DNA of 64,000 bases from Acuticoccus sp. I52.16.1 (GTDB lineage: Bacteria > Pseudomonadota > Alphaproteobacteria > Rhizobiales > Amorphaceae). Within the stretch, counting starts at the first letter, position 1, and every line of letters begins with the position of its first letter. This document shows positions 29,205-37,945 of the stretch, piece by piece. Location: contig NZ_CP094828.1 in assembly GCF_022865125.1 (NCBI RefSeq), positions 1,550,001 to 1,614,000 on the forward strand, written 5' to 3'. Below the pieces are notes generated by a model. It did no database searches. It worked only from the letters and a program-made list of their open reading frames with translations, and was not told the DNA's origin. The translations under genes and the position numbers were made by a program.

Positions 29205-29807
29205 TCAATCCTGCTTCATGAACTCGGCTTGGATCTCGATCGTCACCTCGTCGGAGATCGGACCGAGCAGCCCCTCGTTGCCATACTGCGAGCGCATCAG
29301 CGAGCCGGTCGCGGTGATGCCGAGCGCGGGGGTGCCGGCCATCGGGTGGTTCGCGGCCTGGTTCAGCGTGGTCTTCAGCGTCAGCGGATGCGTCTGCCCG
29401 GCGATGGTCAGTTCGCCGGTGATGTCGGCGGTGTTCTCGCCGGTCACGTCGATCTCGGTGGCGGTGAAGGTCACCTCGGGAAACTCGGCGGTGTTCATGA
29501 ACATCGCCGAAGCGATCTCGGCGTTGAAGTCGGTGTCGCCGGGGTGAAGCGTGCGCACTTCCCGGCCGGCGAGCGTCACGCTCAGCTTGGAGTTGGCCAC
29601 GTCGTCGGCGTCGAGCTCGATGGTCGCGTCGATCGCCTCACGGGCGAACATGCCGGTGTAGGTGGAGAAGCCGATGTGCGACACCTTCCACACGATCGAG
29701 GAGTGGGTGGGGTCGTTCTTGTAGGTGCCCGACGGAATGTCGAGGGACTCGGCCGAGGCCGGGAGCATGAGGGCGAGCGTCGTCGCGGCGGCGAGCATAA
29801 GGCGCAT
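29205..29807 (-). CDS. YceI family periplasmic protein
   Basis: A 200-residue exported lipocalin-like protein: signal peptide MRLMLAAATTLALMLPASA, then the YceI start YKNDPTHSSIVWKVSHIGFS and the later AEFPEVTFTATEI. YceI proteins bind polyisoprenoid chains. GGAG precedes the ATG. It is upstream of, and on the same strand as, the b561-YceI fusion (168-base gap), so a free and a membrane-tethered YceI are made from one locus. Confidence 0.92.
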   Translation of the reverse strand: MRLMLAAATTLALMLPASAESLDIPSGTYKNDPTHSSIVWKVSHIGFSTYTGMFAREAIDATIELDADDVANSKLSVTLAGREVRTLHPGDTDFNAEIASAMFMNTAEFPEVTFTATEIDVTGENTADITGELTIAGQTHPLTLKTTLNQAANHPMAGTPALGITATGSLMRSQYGNEGLLGPISDEVTIEIQAEFMKQD

Positions 29808-30071
29808 GAAGTGTCTCCATAAGTCTCTGACGCAACATGCGTCATGGGGGACAAGGCGGGTCGCGACGCGGGAGGCCGCGTCCGACCGCGCCTCACCTAG
29901 TCGGTGATTTGCGAGGATGAAGAGGGCACTGAAAGGTGACCGGCGTCGCACCGAGGTAACGATCGCCCGCACCGGGGCGCTCGGCCGCCGACAAAGTTTG
30001 CGTTCCCCGGCAGGATGATGCAGAGGTCCGGCCCGACAGCTGCACCCCCTCGGGTCAACAAGTGGGCGCCT

Positions 30072-30704
30072 ATGGCCGATACGATCGAAGCCACCGGTCT
30101 CGCGATCCATCCTGGCATGCTCTCGCCGGCCGAGCAGCGCAGCCTGCTGGCGCAGATCCAGATGGTCATGAAGCGCTCGCCGCTCTACCGGCCGACGATG
30201 CCGCGCACCGGCAAGCCCTTCTCCGTGATGATGACGAACTGCGGCACCCTCGGCTGGGTGGCCGACAAGGCCGGCTACCGCTACCAGCCGCGCCACCCGG
30301 AGACGGGCAAGCCCTGGCCGCCGATTCCGGACCAGCTCACCGCGCTGTGGACCCGCCTCGGCGCCCCGGCCACGCCCGAAGCCTGCCTCGTCAACATCTA
30401 CGACGAGGGCGCCAGGCTGGGCATGCACCAGGACAGCGACGAGGCCACCTTCGACGCGCCGGTGGTGTCGGTCTCGCTGGGCGACACGGCGGTCTTCCGC
30501 ATGGGTGGGACGACGCGCCGCGGGCCGACGCGCTCGGTGCGCCTGTCCTCCGGTGACGTGGTCGTGTTCGGCGGCCCGTCGCGGTTGATGTACCATGGAA
30601 TCGATCGCGTGCTCAGCGGTTCGTCCCGCCTGATCGAGGGTGGCGGCCGCATCAACCTGACCCTCAGACGGGTGACGCCATGGACCGACGCCGCCGCCTC
30701 CTGA
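30072..30704 (+). CDS. alkB: AlkB, alpha-ketoglutarate-dependent DNA repair dioxygenase
   Basis: A 210-residue AlkB that oxidatively demethylates 1-methyladenine and 3-methylcytosine. The iron ligands are His119 and Asp121 (GMHQDSDE) and His175 (MYHGI); the 2-oxoglutarate-binding arginines are in RINLTLRR (Arg193 and Arg199). The substrate loop region PFSVMMTNCG is typical. The preferred ATG is 30072; an in-frame ATG at 30015 would add 19 residues. Its 3' end overlaps the next gene by 25 bases. Confidence 0.95.
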   Translation: MADTIEATGLAIHPGMLSPAEQRSLLAQIQMVMKRSPLYRPTMPRTGKPFSVMMTNCGTLGWVADKAGYRYQPRHPETGKPWPPIPDQLTALWTRLGAPATPEACLVNIYDEGARLGMHQDSDEATFDAPVVSVSLGDTAVFRMGGTTRRGPTRSVRLSSGDVVVFGGPSRLMYHGIDRVLSGSSRLIEGGGRINLTLRRVTPWTDAAAS

Positions 30705-31048
30705 TCGCCCTCGCGGCACTGGCCGTCACCGCCTCGGCCCCGAGCCGCGCCGATACACCCACGGTCACGGCCGTGAACGCGGTGCGCACCGGCGACACGT
30801 GGCGCTTCGACGTCACCGTGCGCCACGCCGACGCGGGGTGGGACCACTATGCCGACGCCTTCGTGGTGACGACGGCGGACGGACGGACGCTCGGCACGCG
30901 GGTCCTCCACCACCCCCACGTCGACGAACAGCCCTTCACGCGGTCGCTGACGGGCGTCGGCATCCCCCCCGACGTGACGACCGTCGAGGTCCACGCGGTC
31001 GACAGCGTCCACGGCCCCGGCCCGCCGGTCACGGTGCTGCTTCGGTAG
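30680..31048 (+). CDS. Small exported protein of unknown function
   Basis: A 122-residue protein with a signal peptide (MDRRRRLLIALAALAVTAS, cleavage probably near SRA-DTP). The mature part is a small beta-rich domain containing DTWRFDVTVRHADAGWDHYAD and a histidine-rich VLHHPHVDE. Similar small secreted proteins exist in Rhizobiales, but I know no function. It starts inside the alkB 3' end with GGGTGA as ribosome site, so its translation is probably coupled to alkB. Confidence 0.75.
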   Translation: MDRRRRLLIALAALAVTASAPSRADTPTVTAVNAVRTGDTWRFDVTVRHADAGWDHYADAFVVTTADGRTLGTRVLHHPHVDEQPFTRSLTGVGIPPDVTTVEVHAVDSVHGPGPPVTVLLR

Positions 31049-31088
31049 CTCCGCGCGATGGTCCCGCGCAGCGCGGGCTGCGAGGCGC

Positions 31089-31712
31089 CTACATGTTGGC
31101 GGCGAGGAGGGCGGGGAAGGCTACCATATTGACGATGACGTGCCCGACGATCGCCCAGCCGAGGGCCCCGGTCCAGAACGAGCCGATCGCCCACACCGAG
31201 CCGAGCGCGAACACGCCCATGAGCACCACGAGCGTGTTCTCGCCGAAGTCGACGCCGCTCGCGAACATCAACGGCACGTGCCACAGCGTGAAGATCCAGA
31301 CACCGACGGCCTGGACCAACGGATTGCGCCGCGCGACCGACAGGTAGGCGCCGCGCCAGGCGAACTCCTCCAGCGGGGCGTTGACGAGGGCCGCCAGCGC
31401 CCCCAGCGCCAGCGCCTCGACCGGCAGCGAGGCGAGCCCCTGGACCAGCCCGTAGACGGCGTAGCTCAGCGCCTGCACCAGAATGAGGACCGGCACCCAT
31501 ACCGCGCCGCGCACCCGCCACGAGATGCCGAGCCGGTATGCCCCGGAGAGGACGCCGACGGGGATGCAGAAAAGCGCCCAGTACAGCGCCAGGACGAGGA
31601 CATAGCCGGCGAACCCGCCCGGCCACCACCCAGTGAAGACCGGCACCGCCGCACAGGCGACGCCGATCAGCACCACGCCGCAGAGGATGAGACGGCCGGT
31701 CGTCAGCGTCAT
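31089..31712 (-). CDS. CPBP family intramembrane metalloprotease
   Basis: A 207-residue polytopic membrane protein of the CPBP (Abi/CAAX prenyl protease-like) family. The three active-site motifs are visible: LEEFAWRG with the paired glutamates, LWHVP, and the C-terminal GHVIVN. About six to seven hydrophobic helices. Family members cut membrane-embedded substrates or act as immunity factors. It starts 19 bases after the tenA stop, so both are likely on one transcript. Confidence 0.87.
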   Translation of the reverse strand: MTLTTGRLILCGVVLIGVACAAVPVFTGWWPGGFAGYVLVLALYWALFCIPVGVLSGAYRLGISWRVRGAVWVPVLILVQALSYAVYGLVQGLASLPVEALALGALAALVNAPLEEFAWRGAYLSVARRNPLVQAVGVWIFTLWHVPLMFASGVDFGENTLVVLMGVFALGSVWAIGSFWTGALGWAIVGHVIVNMVAFPALLAANM

Positions 31713-31731
31713 GGCGCGGTCCGGCCGGCCG

Positions 31732-32394
31732 TCACAGCGGCCAGTCCCGCCGGTGGTAGGCCGAGTCCCAGAAGATGTACTCGAGCTGCATCGCCGCGTT
31801 GTAGGCCGACAGCATCGCGTCACGCGTGCCGCTGGTGGCCCCCTCGGCCGCTTCGTCGGCGGCGGTGCGCATGCCGATCACCGCCTGGTGGAACGCCTCG
31901 TCGGCGTAGGTGTCGATCCACTTGCGGTAGGCATTGTCCGGCGCGGCGCGGGCATGGATGTCCCGCCCGACCTCGGCATAGATCCAGAAGCAGGGCAGCA
32001 GCGCGGCGAGCAGGATCTCGTACGGCTCGGCGAAAGCGGTGGCGATCAGATACGAGACGTAATGGTGGCACGCGGGGGAGACGTGCATGTCGGCGAAGGT
32101 GGCGGCGTCGATGCCCCACTCCTCGAGAAATGCGCCGTGAAGCGCCCGCTCGACGACGATCGCCTCCTTGGCGGCGTCGGTGAACTGGACGATGCGGTCC
32201 GGGTGCGGGGCCTTGGCGGCGGCGATCGCCAGCGCGCGGCCGAAGCCGATCAGATAGTGCGCGTCCTGGACGATATAATGCTCGAACGTCGAGCGTGGCA
32301 GCGTCCCCTCGGCCAGCTCGGCGTTGAAGGGCATCGTGCGGATGGTCTCGTAGGCCACCTCGTTGCGGGCCCAGGCAGTCGCGGAAAAGCTCAT
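31732..32394 (-). CDS. tenA: TenA family thiaminase II
   Basis: A 220-residue all-helical TenA protein, an aminopyrimidine aminohydrolase that salvages the thiamine pyrimidine. Catalytic and binding residues appear in EHYIVQDAHYLI (Asp), SPACHHYVSYL (nucleophilic Cys) and the C-terminal LEYIFWDSAYH. The upstream 84 bases contain no TPP riboswitch that I can recognise. It probably shares an operon with the CPBP protease gene. Confidence 0.92.
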   Translation of the reverse strand: MSFSATAWARNEVAYETIRTMPFNAELAEGTLPRSTFEHYIVQDAHYLIGFGRALAIAAAKAPHPDRIVQFTDAAKEAIVVERALHGAFLEEWGIDAATFADMHVSPACHHYVSYLIATAFAEPYEILLAALLPCFWIYAEVGRDIHARAAPDNAYRKWIDTYADEAFHQAVIGMRTAADEAAEGATSGTRDAMLSAYNAAMQLEYIFWDSAYHRRDWPL

Positions 32395-32478
32395 CGGTCC
32401 TCGCTGGCCGCCGGTTGCCGGTGCGGCCCTTGCCAAACTATCGCGCCACGGCCCGACAGCAAGGCCCACGGCCCGCCG

Positions 32479-33474
32479 CTAGTTGGCGAGGAACCCGTTC
32501 TGGGCCAGGCGGTCGGCCACGCTCTCCACCGGCTGGCTGGCGATCAGCACGCCGGCGCGCCCGGAGAAGCCGCGCAGGTGGTCCATCCCGCCGGCGAACA
32601 CACCCGGCCGCCGCTGTACGACGCCGACCCGCTGGTCCGCCCGTGCCACCATGGCCAGCACATGCACGGCCGACCCCTCCGCCAGCAGCACCGTATCGGC
32701 CGCGTTGTAGGCGGCGATCTGCTCGGCGAAGGACAGCGACTCGGGCTGGATGATGCGGTAGCCGTGCCCCGCGAGCAGGGTTTCGAGTGCCTCCTCGCCG
32801 GGCGTGTCGCCATACTGCCGGCGTGAGACGTAGAGGCGGCGCGCCCCCTCCCCGGCACCGGAGATCGCGCGCAGCCGGCGGTGGACGAAGGCATGGAAGA
32901 GTGGGTGCCCGGCGCGCAGATGAAACCCGAAGAGCTGGCTCGGCACCACCAGCTCGGCGAACCGGGTGGGACGGACGACGGTGTGCACCGGCAGGTCCAG
33001 CCCGAGCGCGGCGAGCACGTCCTGGCCGAAATCGGCGAACGGGGTACGCTTGGGGCCGTGGGTGCGGATGAAGACCAGCGAGTCGAACTCGCCCTTCAGA
33101 TGGTCGACCGCCCACAGCCGGCCCAGGCTCTCGACCAGGTAGTGGCCGAAGTGCGGGCCGATGATGCCGCCGAACAGATGCCGGCCTGGAACGACATCGC
33201 CACGGGCGCGCCGCTCCGACGGGAGCGGATCGGGGGCGATGTTGTCTTCCGGGATATTGCTGGCGCGGTGCAGGGAGAGGCCGCACAGGGCATCGTCGGC
33301 ATGGTACACGCCGCTGTCCTGGATCGACACACCCTGCGGGCTCTTCACAACGTCGCCGACCCCCGTCACCGTCGCGTCCGGCACGATCTCGATGACCGGC
33401 GCGCGCACGGGCTCGGGGCGAGCGCGTTGATAGTCCAGGAAAGCGAGGTGCTTGGCGTAGGGATCGTCGGTCAT
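32479..33474 (-). CDS. Glycosyltransferase family 61 (DUF563) protein
   Basis: A 331-residue protein with the GT61/DUF563 layout: an early HFGHYLVESLGRLWAV segment, the KRTPFADF region, a central RLYVSRRQYGDTPGEE and a C-terminal QIAAYNAADTVLLAEGSAVHVL. GT61 enzymes add sugars to surface polysaccharides or glycoproteins. The frame continues far upstream antisense to the DUF475 gene, but family similarity begins near ATG 33474. No ribosome site stands out, so the start is uncertain by some residues. Confidence 0.82.
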   Translation of the reverse strand: MTDDPYAKHLAFLDYQRARPEPVRAPVIEIVPDATVTGVGDVVKSPQGVSIQDSGVYHADDALCGLSLHRASNIPEDNIAPDPLPSERRARGDVVPGRHLFGGIIGPHFGHYLVESLGRLWAVDHLKGEFDSLVFIRTHGPKRTPFADFGQDVLAALGLDLPVHTVVRPTRFAELVVPSQLFGFHLRAGHPLFHAFVHRRLRAISGAGEGARRLYVSRRQYGDTPGEEALETLLAGHGYRIIQPESLSFAEQIAAYNAADTVLLAEGSAVHVLAMVARADQRVGVVQRRPGVFAGGMDHLRGFSGRAGVLIASQPVESVADRLAQNGFLAN

Positions 33475-33590
33475 GAGCACGTGCGAAGTTGGCTCCGGCG
33501 CGGCTGGAAGGCGGGCACGACCACGGACACCGTCCGCCCGGGCGAGGACGCCCGGCGCGGGCCGCGGGCCGCGGGGGTCAGCAGAAGCTG

Positions 33591-34646
33591 TTAAGCGTGG
33601 CTGCTGTCCTGGATCTGGGCGCGCTTGTTGTACTGGACGGAGGACCAGAGCGCCAGGATGATCAGCGAGGCGCCGAGGAGCCCCGTCACCAGCTCCGGCA
33701 CATGCACCATCGACTGCGCGTACATGATCACCGACAGCACCAGGATCGAGTAGAATGCGCCGTGCTCCAGATAGCGGAACTGGGCGAGGGTGCCGCGCTC
33801 CACCAGCATGATCGTCATCGAGCGGACGTAGAGCGCGCCGATACCGAGGCCGATGGCGATGAGGAAGAGGTTCTGCGTCAGCGCGAAGGCACCGACCACG
33901 CCGTCGAACGAGAAGGAGGCGTCGAGCACCTCGAGGTAGAGGAAGGCACCGAAGCCGCCCTTGGCCGCCACACCGGCGACCTCGTTGCTCTGGTCCAGCA
34001 GGCGGCCCAGAATGTCGACCGCGGAGAAGGTGACGAGGCCGCACACGGCGCTGAAGAGGAAGGTCATCTCTTCGGCTTCGGGCTGCGCTTCGGAGATCAG
34101 GAGCGCGAGGAGGAGGACGAAAGCCATCTCCAGCCCGCGCACGGAGGCACAGCGGCGCAGCCGGTGCTCGACCGCATGCACCCAGTCGACCTCTTTCTCC
34201 TCGTCGATGAAGTAGGTGAGCGCCACCATCATCAGGAAGGTGCCGCCGAAGGCCGCGATGGCGAGATGCGCGTCGTTCATGATCGCGGCATATTCCTCGG
34301 GCTGCGATGCGGCGAGGACGATGGCCTGGATCGGGCCGATGTGCGCGGCGATGGCGACGACCGCCAGCGGGAAGATGATGCGCATGCCGAAGACGGCGAT
34401 GACGATGCCCCAGGTGAGGAAGCGGTGTTGCCACTTGGGGTCCATCGTCTTCAGCTTGTTGGCGTTGACGATGGCGTTGTCGAAGGAGAGGGAGATTTCG
34501 AGAGCGGCGAGCACGATGCCGACGGCGAGGAACGACAGGCCCCCGGCGAACGTCCCCTTGGTGGCGTACCCGACCGCGAAGGCGAGGATGAGCCCGAGGA
34601 TAGTCAGCCCGAGGGGCCAGCCGAAGTAGCGCACAGTCGCGGTCAT
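33591..34646 (-). CDS. DUF475/TerC-like integral membrane protein
   Basis: A 351-residue polytopic protein of the DUF475 family, related to TerC. Two inverted motif copies are visible: ISLSFDNAIVNANKLKTM near residue 50 and LDASFSFDGVVGAFALT near residue 240, each with acidic residues in the membrane suited to metal-ion handling (TerC relatives export Mn2+ in some bacteria). Around nine hydrophobic helices. The soluble EEKEVDWVHAVEHRLRR loop separates the halves. It stands alone, with no ter genes nearby. Confidence 0.85.
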   Translation of the reverse strand: MTATVRYFGWPLGLTILGLILAFAVGYATKGTFAGGLSFLAVGIVLAALEISLSFDNAIVNANKLKTMDPKWQHRFLTWGIVIAVFGMRIIFPLAVVAIAAHIGPIQAIVLAASQPEEYAAIMNDAHLAIAAFGGTFLMMVALTYFIDEEKEVDWVHAVEHRLRRCASVRGLEMAFVLLLALLISEAQPEAEEMTFLFSAVCGLVTFSAVDILGRLLDQSNEVAGVAAKGGFGAFLYLEVLDASFSFDGVVGAFALTQNLFLIAIGLGIGALYVRSMTIMLVERGTLAQFRYLEHGAFYSILVLSVIMYAQSMVHVPELVTGLLGASLIILALWSSVQYNKRAQIQDSSHA

Positions 34647-34992
34647 CAAGGTATCCTACGCGAGCGCGTGACCGCGCTCTCCTTGCCGGCCCGACGCGCC
34701 GGCGGCGAGTTCCGTCCCTCCGTCGGACGTTGTCGAACCGCCCCCGGTGGGGCCGGCACCTCGTTCAGATAGAGTTCCGATTCGCCATTGTGAAGGCGGC
34801 GCCATCTTCGAGCCAGGCCCGCGACAGCGTGCCGACCGCCCCGCGCAGGCATCGCGAAAGGCTTGAAACGAGGGCGAAAGCGGCGTTCGGCCGCCTGCCG
34901 CCGGCCGGCGCGGGAGGGCGGCACGCCGCCGAAGGGACGACGCCGCACCCCTGAGGCCATCCGCCGCGCCTTCCGGCGCCGCGCGCCCGTCT
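34647..34992. other. Intergenic region between DUF475 and metZ, no gene seen
   Basis: Both neighbours run on the minus strand, so the stretch holds the metZ 3' end and the DUF475 promoter. Small ORFs here are Arg/Pro-rich and unconvincing. I see only short GC hairpins such as GCGCC-TTCC-GGCGC at 34966-34979, without a T-run, and no clear promoter. Confidence 0.5.
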
Positions 34993-36210
34993 CTACTCGC
35001 CGGCCTGGCGCATCGGCGTGCGGCCCGCCGCTTGATCGAGCGCCCGGGTGAGGTCGGCGACGAGGTCACCCGGATCTTCCAGCCCCACCGACAGGCGCAG
35101 CAGGCCGTCGTCGATCCCCAGCGCCGCCCGCGCTTCGGGCGCGAGGTTCTTGTGCGTGGTGGTCGCCGGGTGGGTCAAAAGGCTCTTGGCGTCACCGAGG
35201 TTGTTGGACAGCTTCACCAGCTCGAGCGCGTTGGCGACACGGAACGCCTCCTCGCGGCCGCCGTCGACCGAGAAGGCGAGCAGGGTCGACCCTGCCGCCA
35301 TCTGCCGCTTGGCGAGCTCGGCCTGCGGGTGGTCGTCCCGCCCCGGATAGATCACGCGCTTGACCATCTTGTGGGTCGCCAGCGCGTCGGCCAGCACCCC
35401 CGCGGTCGCGGTCTGGGTGCGGATCCGCAGCGGCAGCGTCTCGAGCGACTTCAGCAGCACCCAGGCGTTGAACGGGCTCAGCGACGGCCCGGTCTGGCGC
35501 AGGATGATGTCGAGGTTGTCCTTGATCCACGCGTCCCGGCCGAGGATCGCGCCGCCCAGGCAGCGTCCCTGCCCGTCGATGTGCTTGGTGGCCGAGTAGA
35601 CGACGATGTCGGCCCCCAGCTTCAGCGGGCTCTGCCACAGCGGCGTCGCGAACACGTTGTCGACGACGACCTTGGCCTCGGGCGCCTTGGCGTCGCGGAT
35701 CGCGGCGACCCCGGCGATGTCCACCAGCGCGAGCGTCGGGTTGGTGGGGCTCTCCATGAAGAAGGCCTTGGTATTGGGCTTCACCGCCGCCTCCCAGGCG
35801 GACAGGTCCTCCCCGTCGACCAGCGTCGACTCCACGCCGAAGCGCGGCAGGTAGGTCTCGACGATGTAGCGACAGCCGCCGAACAGCGCGCCGGCGGCGA
35901 CGATGTGATCGCCCGCCTTCAACGCGGCCGTCAGCGCGGCGGTGACGGCCGCCATCCCGGACGTGGTGCCGCGGCAGGCCTCGGCCCCCTCCAGCGCGGC
36001 CATGCGGCGCTCGAACATCGTGACGGTCGGGTTGCCGTAGCGCGAATAGACGTAGCCCTCCGCCTCGCCGGCAAAGCGGGCGGCGGCCTCCTCGGCGCTG
36101 TCGTAGACGAACCCCTGGGTCAGGAACATCGCCTCGGAGGTCTCGCCGAACTGGGAGCGCATGCCGCCTTCGTGCACCAGGCGGGTGGCCAGAGCCCATT
36201 CGTCAGACAT
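34993..36210 (-). CDS. metZ: O-succinylhomoserine sulfhydrylase
   Basis: A 405-residue PLP enzyme of the Cys/Met metabolism family that makes homocysteine directly from sulfide. The PLP lysine is in YSATKHIDGQGR; other landmarks are SRYGNPTVTMFE, ESPTNPTLALVDI and NLGDAKSLLTHPATTTHK. The MetZ rather than MetB assignment rests on overall resemblance to alphaproteobacterial MetZ. Its ATG overlaps the trkH stop by one base (TGATG), an unexpected coupling of a methionine enzyme to a potassium transporter. Confidence 0.93.
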   Translation of the reverse strand: MSDEWALATRLVHEGGMRSQFGETSEAMFLTQGFVYDSAEEAAARFAGEAEGYVYSRYGNPTVTMFERRMAALEGAEACRGTTSGMAAVTAALTAALKAGDHIVAAGALFGGCRYIVETYLPRFGVESTLVDGEDLSAWEAAVKPNTKAFFMESPTNPTLALVDIAGVAAIRDAKAPEAKVVVDNVFATPLWQSPLKLGADIVVYSATKHIDGQGRCLGGAILGRDAWIKDNLDIILRQTGPSLSPFNAWVLLKSLETLPLRIRTQTATAGVLADALATHKMVKRVIYPGRDDHPQAELAKRQMAAGSTLLAFSVDGGREEAFRVANALELVKLSNNLGDAKSLLTHPATTTHKNLAPEARAALGIDDGLLRLSVGLEDPGDLVADLTRALDQAAGRTPMRQAGE

Positions 36211-37721
36211 CAGTCCCTCCAAAACACCGGCGTAAACAAAATCAGCACGGTCATGATCTCGAGCCGGCCGAGTAGCATGACGAACGACAGGAGCCACAGC
36301 TCGAACTCGCCCAGCGGCGAGAAATTGCCGGCCGGTCCGATCGTCTCGCCGAGACCCGGTCCCACGTTTGTGAGCGCTGTCTGGGCGCCGGTCAACGCCG
36401 TGATGAAGTCCTGGCCCGCGAGGGAGAGGGCGAGGATGGTCAGTCCGTACACCAAAAAGAATGCGATGAAGTAGATGACGACGGAGTCGAACACATCCTG
36501 TTCGATGATCCGGTCGCCGAAGCGTAGCGGCTGCATCGCATGCGGATAGACCAGCCGCGTGAACGCGCGCCGCAGCGCCTGAAACACGATGATGAAGCGG
36601 TAAACCTTGATACCGCCGGTCGTCGACCCCGAGCAGCCGCCGATGAACGTCAGAATATAGAAGACGCCGAACGCGAACGGGCCCCACACCGCATAGTCGT
36701 CGGAGGCGAAGCCCGTGGTCGTGACGATGGAGACGACGTTGAAGGCGGCCTGCGTGAACGCGTCGGCGACGTCGATGTTGCGGGTCTGGTCGAGCCAGAT
36801 CGTCAGGCAGACCGTCACGGCGAAGACGCCGATAATGAAGGTGCGCACCTGCCAGTCGTGCCACAGGTTGAGCCGCCCGCGCACCAGCGCCTCGACGTAG
36901 ACCACGAAGGGCAGCGCGCCGACGATCATGAAGAACACCGCCGCCCACAGGAGCCGCGAATCCTCGAAGAAGCCGAAAGAGCGGTCGTGGTTGGAGAAGC
37001 CGCCCGTCGAAATGGTCGTCATCGCGTGGCAGATCGCGTCGAACACGCTCATGCCGAGCGCGGCATAGACGATCGCGCAGGCGACCGAGATGAACACGTA
37101 GATGAAGCACAGTGCACGCGTCACCGAGACCAGCCGGGGCAACGCCTTGTCCGACCGGTCGGAGTTCTCGGTGCGGAAGACCTGCATGCCGCCGATCCGC
37201 AGGAACGGGAACAGGAAGAGCCCGATGGCGACGATGCCGATGCCGCCCAGCCACTGCAACATCGCCCGCCACAGCAGGAAGGAGCGCTGCATCGCGTCGA
37301 GTTCGGAGAGCACCGTCGCGCCGGTCGTCGTCAGCCCGCTCGCCGCCTCGAAGAAGCCGGCCGCCGGGGTGATCGGCAGCGAGGACAGCCAGAAGGGGAT
37401 CGCCGCGATCACGGTCGACGTCACCCAGATCACACTGGTCAGCAGGAAGCCGAAGCGCGGGGTGAAGCTCGGCACGTTCTCGCGCAGGGACACGACCCCC
37501 AGCACCGAGACGCAGAACACACCGCATGCCGACACGGCGAAGACGCTCCAGCTCGCCTCCCCGTCGGCGAGGTCGACGAGCGCGGGCACCACCATCGCGA
37601 GCGAAAGCACGATGCCGAAGTAGCTCGCGATGTAGAGAGCGGGGCGCAGGTGCAGAAGCCCGCGGGGGATATGGTGGTATCGCCGTTCGTGCCGTTCGTT
37701 CCGTCCGCTCAGCTGCGCCAC
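36210..37721 (-). CDS. trkH: TrkH family potassium uptake protein
   Basis: An integral membrane K+ transporter with the four-repeat M1-P-M2 fold. Selectivity-filter-like loops are visible as GLTTTGATVLSEL, MTTISTGGFSNHD, IVTTTGFASDD and the final LTNVGPGLGET. It works with the cytoplasmic TrkA subunit, not present here. The start is uncertain: GTG 37721 gives 503 residues, near the normal length of about 480, while the longest ORF (to 37820) adds a Pro/Arg-rich segment without similarity. The gene diverges from a K+/H+ antiporter gene. Confidence 0.92.
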   Translation of the reverse strand: MAQLSGRNERHERRYHHIPRGLLHLRPALYIASYFGIVLSLAMVVPALVDLADGEASWSVFAVSACGVFCVSVLGVVSLRENVPSFTPRFGFLLTSVIWVTSTVIAAIPFWLSSLPITPAAGFFEAASGLTTTGATVLSELDAMQRSFLLWRAMLQWLGGIGIVAIGLFLFPFLRIGGMQVFRTENSDRSDKALPRLVSVTRALCFIYVFISVACAIVYAALGMSVFDAICHAMTTISTGGFSNHDRSFGFFEDSRLLWAAVFFMIVGALPFVVYVEALVRGRLNLWHDWQVRTFIIGVFAVTVCLTIWLDQTRNIDVADAFTQAAFNVVSIVTTTGFASDDYAVWGPFAFGVFYILTFIGGCSGSTTGGIKVYRFIIVFQALRRAFTRLVYPHAMQPLRFGDRIIEQDVFDSVVIYFIAFFLVYGLTILALSLAGQDFITALTGAQTALTNVGPGLGETIGPAGNFSPLGEFELWLLSFVMLLGRLEIMTVLILFTPVFWRD

Positions 37722-37833
37722 ATGCGGCCTCTGCCTCTCTTCGGATCGCGGTGGATCGGGTTCGTCGCGATAGACCAAGGGACCGGGCGGATAAAGCGGC
37801 GCCGGCCGCCGCGCGCCCATTCGGCCGCCCGCC

Positions 37834-37849
37834 GTGACCGAGAGGTCAC
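37834..37849. promoter_or_regulatory. Perfect inverted repeat in the trkH/antiporter divergent region
   Basis: GTGACC (37834-37839) and GGTCAC (37844-37849) flank a 4-base spacer. The dyad lies 97 bases before the antiporter ATG and 113 bases before the preferred trkH start, a good position for a regulator of both genes. Half-site spacing is not that of CRP/FNR (GTGA-N6-TCAC). Confidence 0.5.
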
Positions 37850-37945
37850 ATCAACGTTTCACGCCATCCGCCCGACAAAGTGGGACAAACGCGGCATCGA
37901 TGACGTAAAGATACCAATGACATCGGATCGAGACCAGGATTGCGG

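Noticed and set aside
32395-32478. TPP riboswitch before tenA
   Set aside because: The 84-base gap shows no thi-box-like sequence and is too short for a complete riboswitch plus leader.
32479-34434. 651-codon ORF as a single large glycosyltransferase
   Set aside because: The part before 33474 is antisense to the DUF475 gene and low-complexity; GT61 similarity begins only near ATG 33474.
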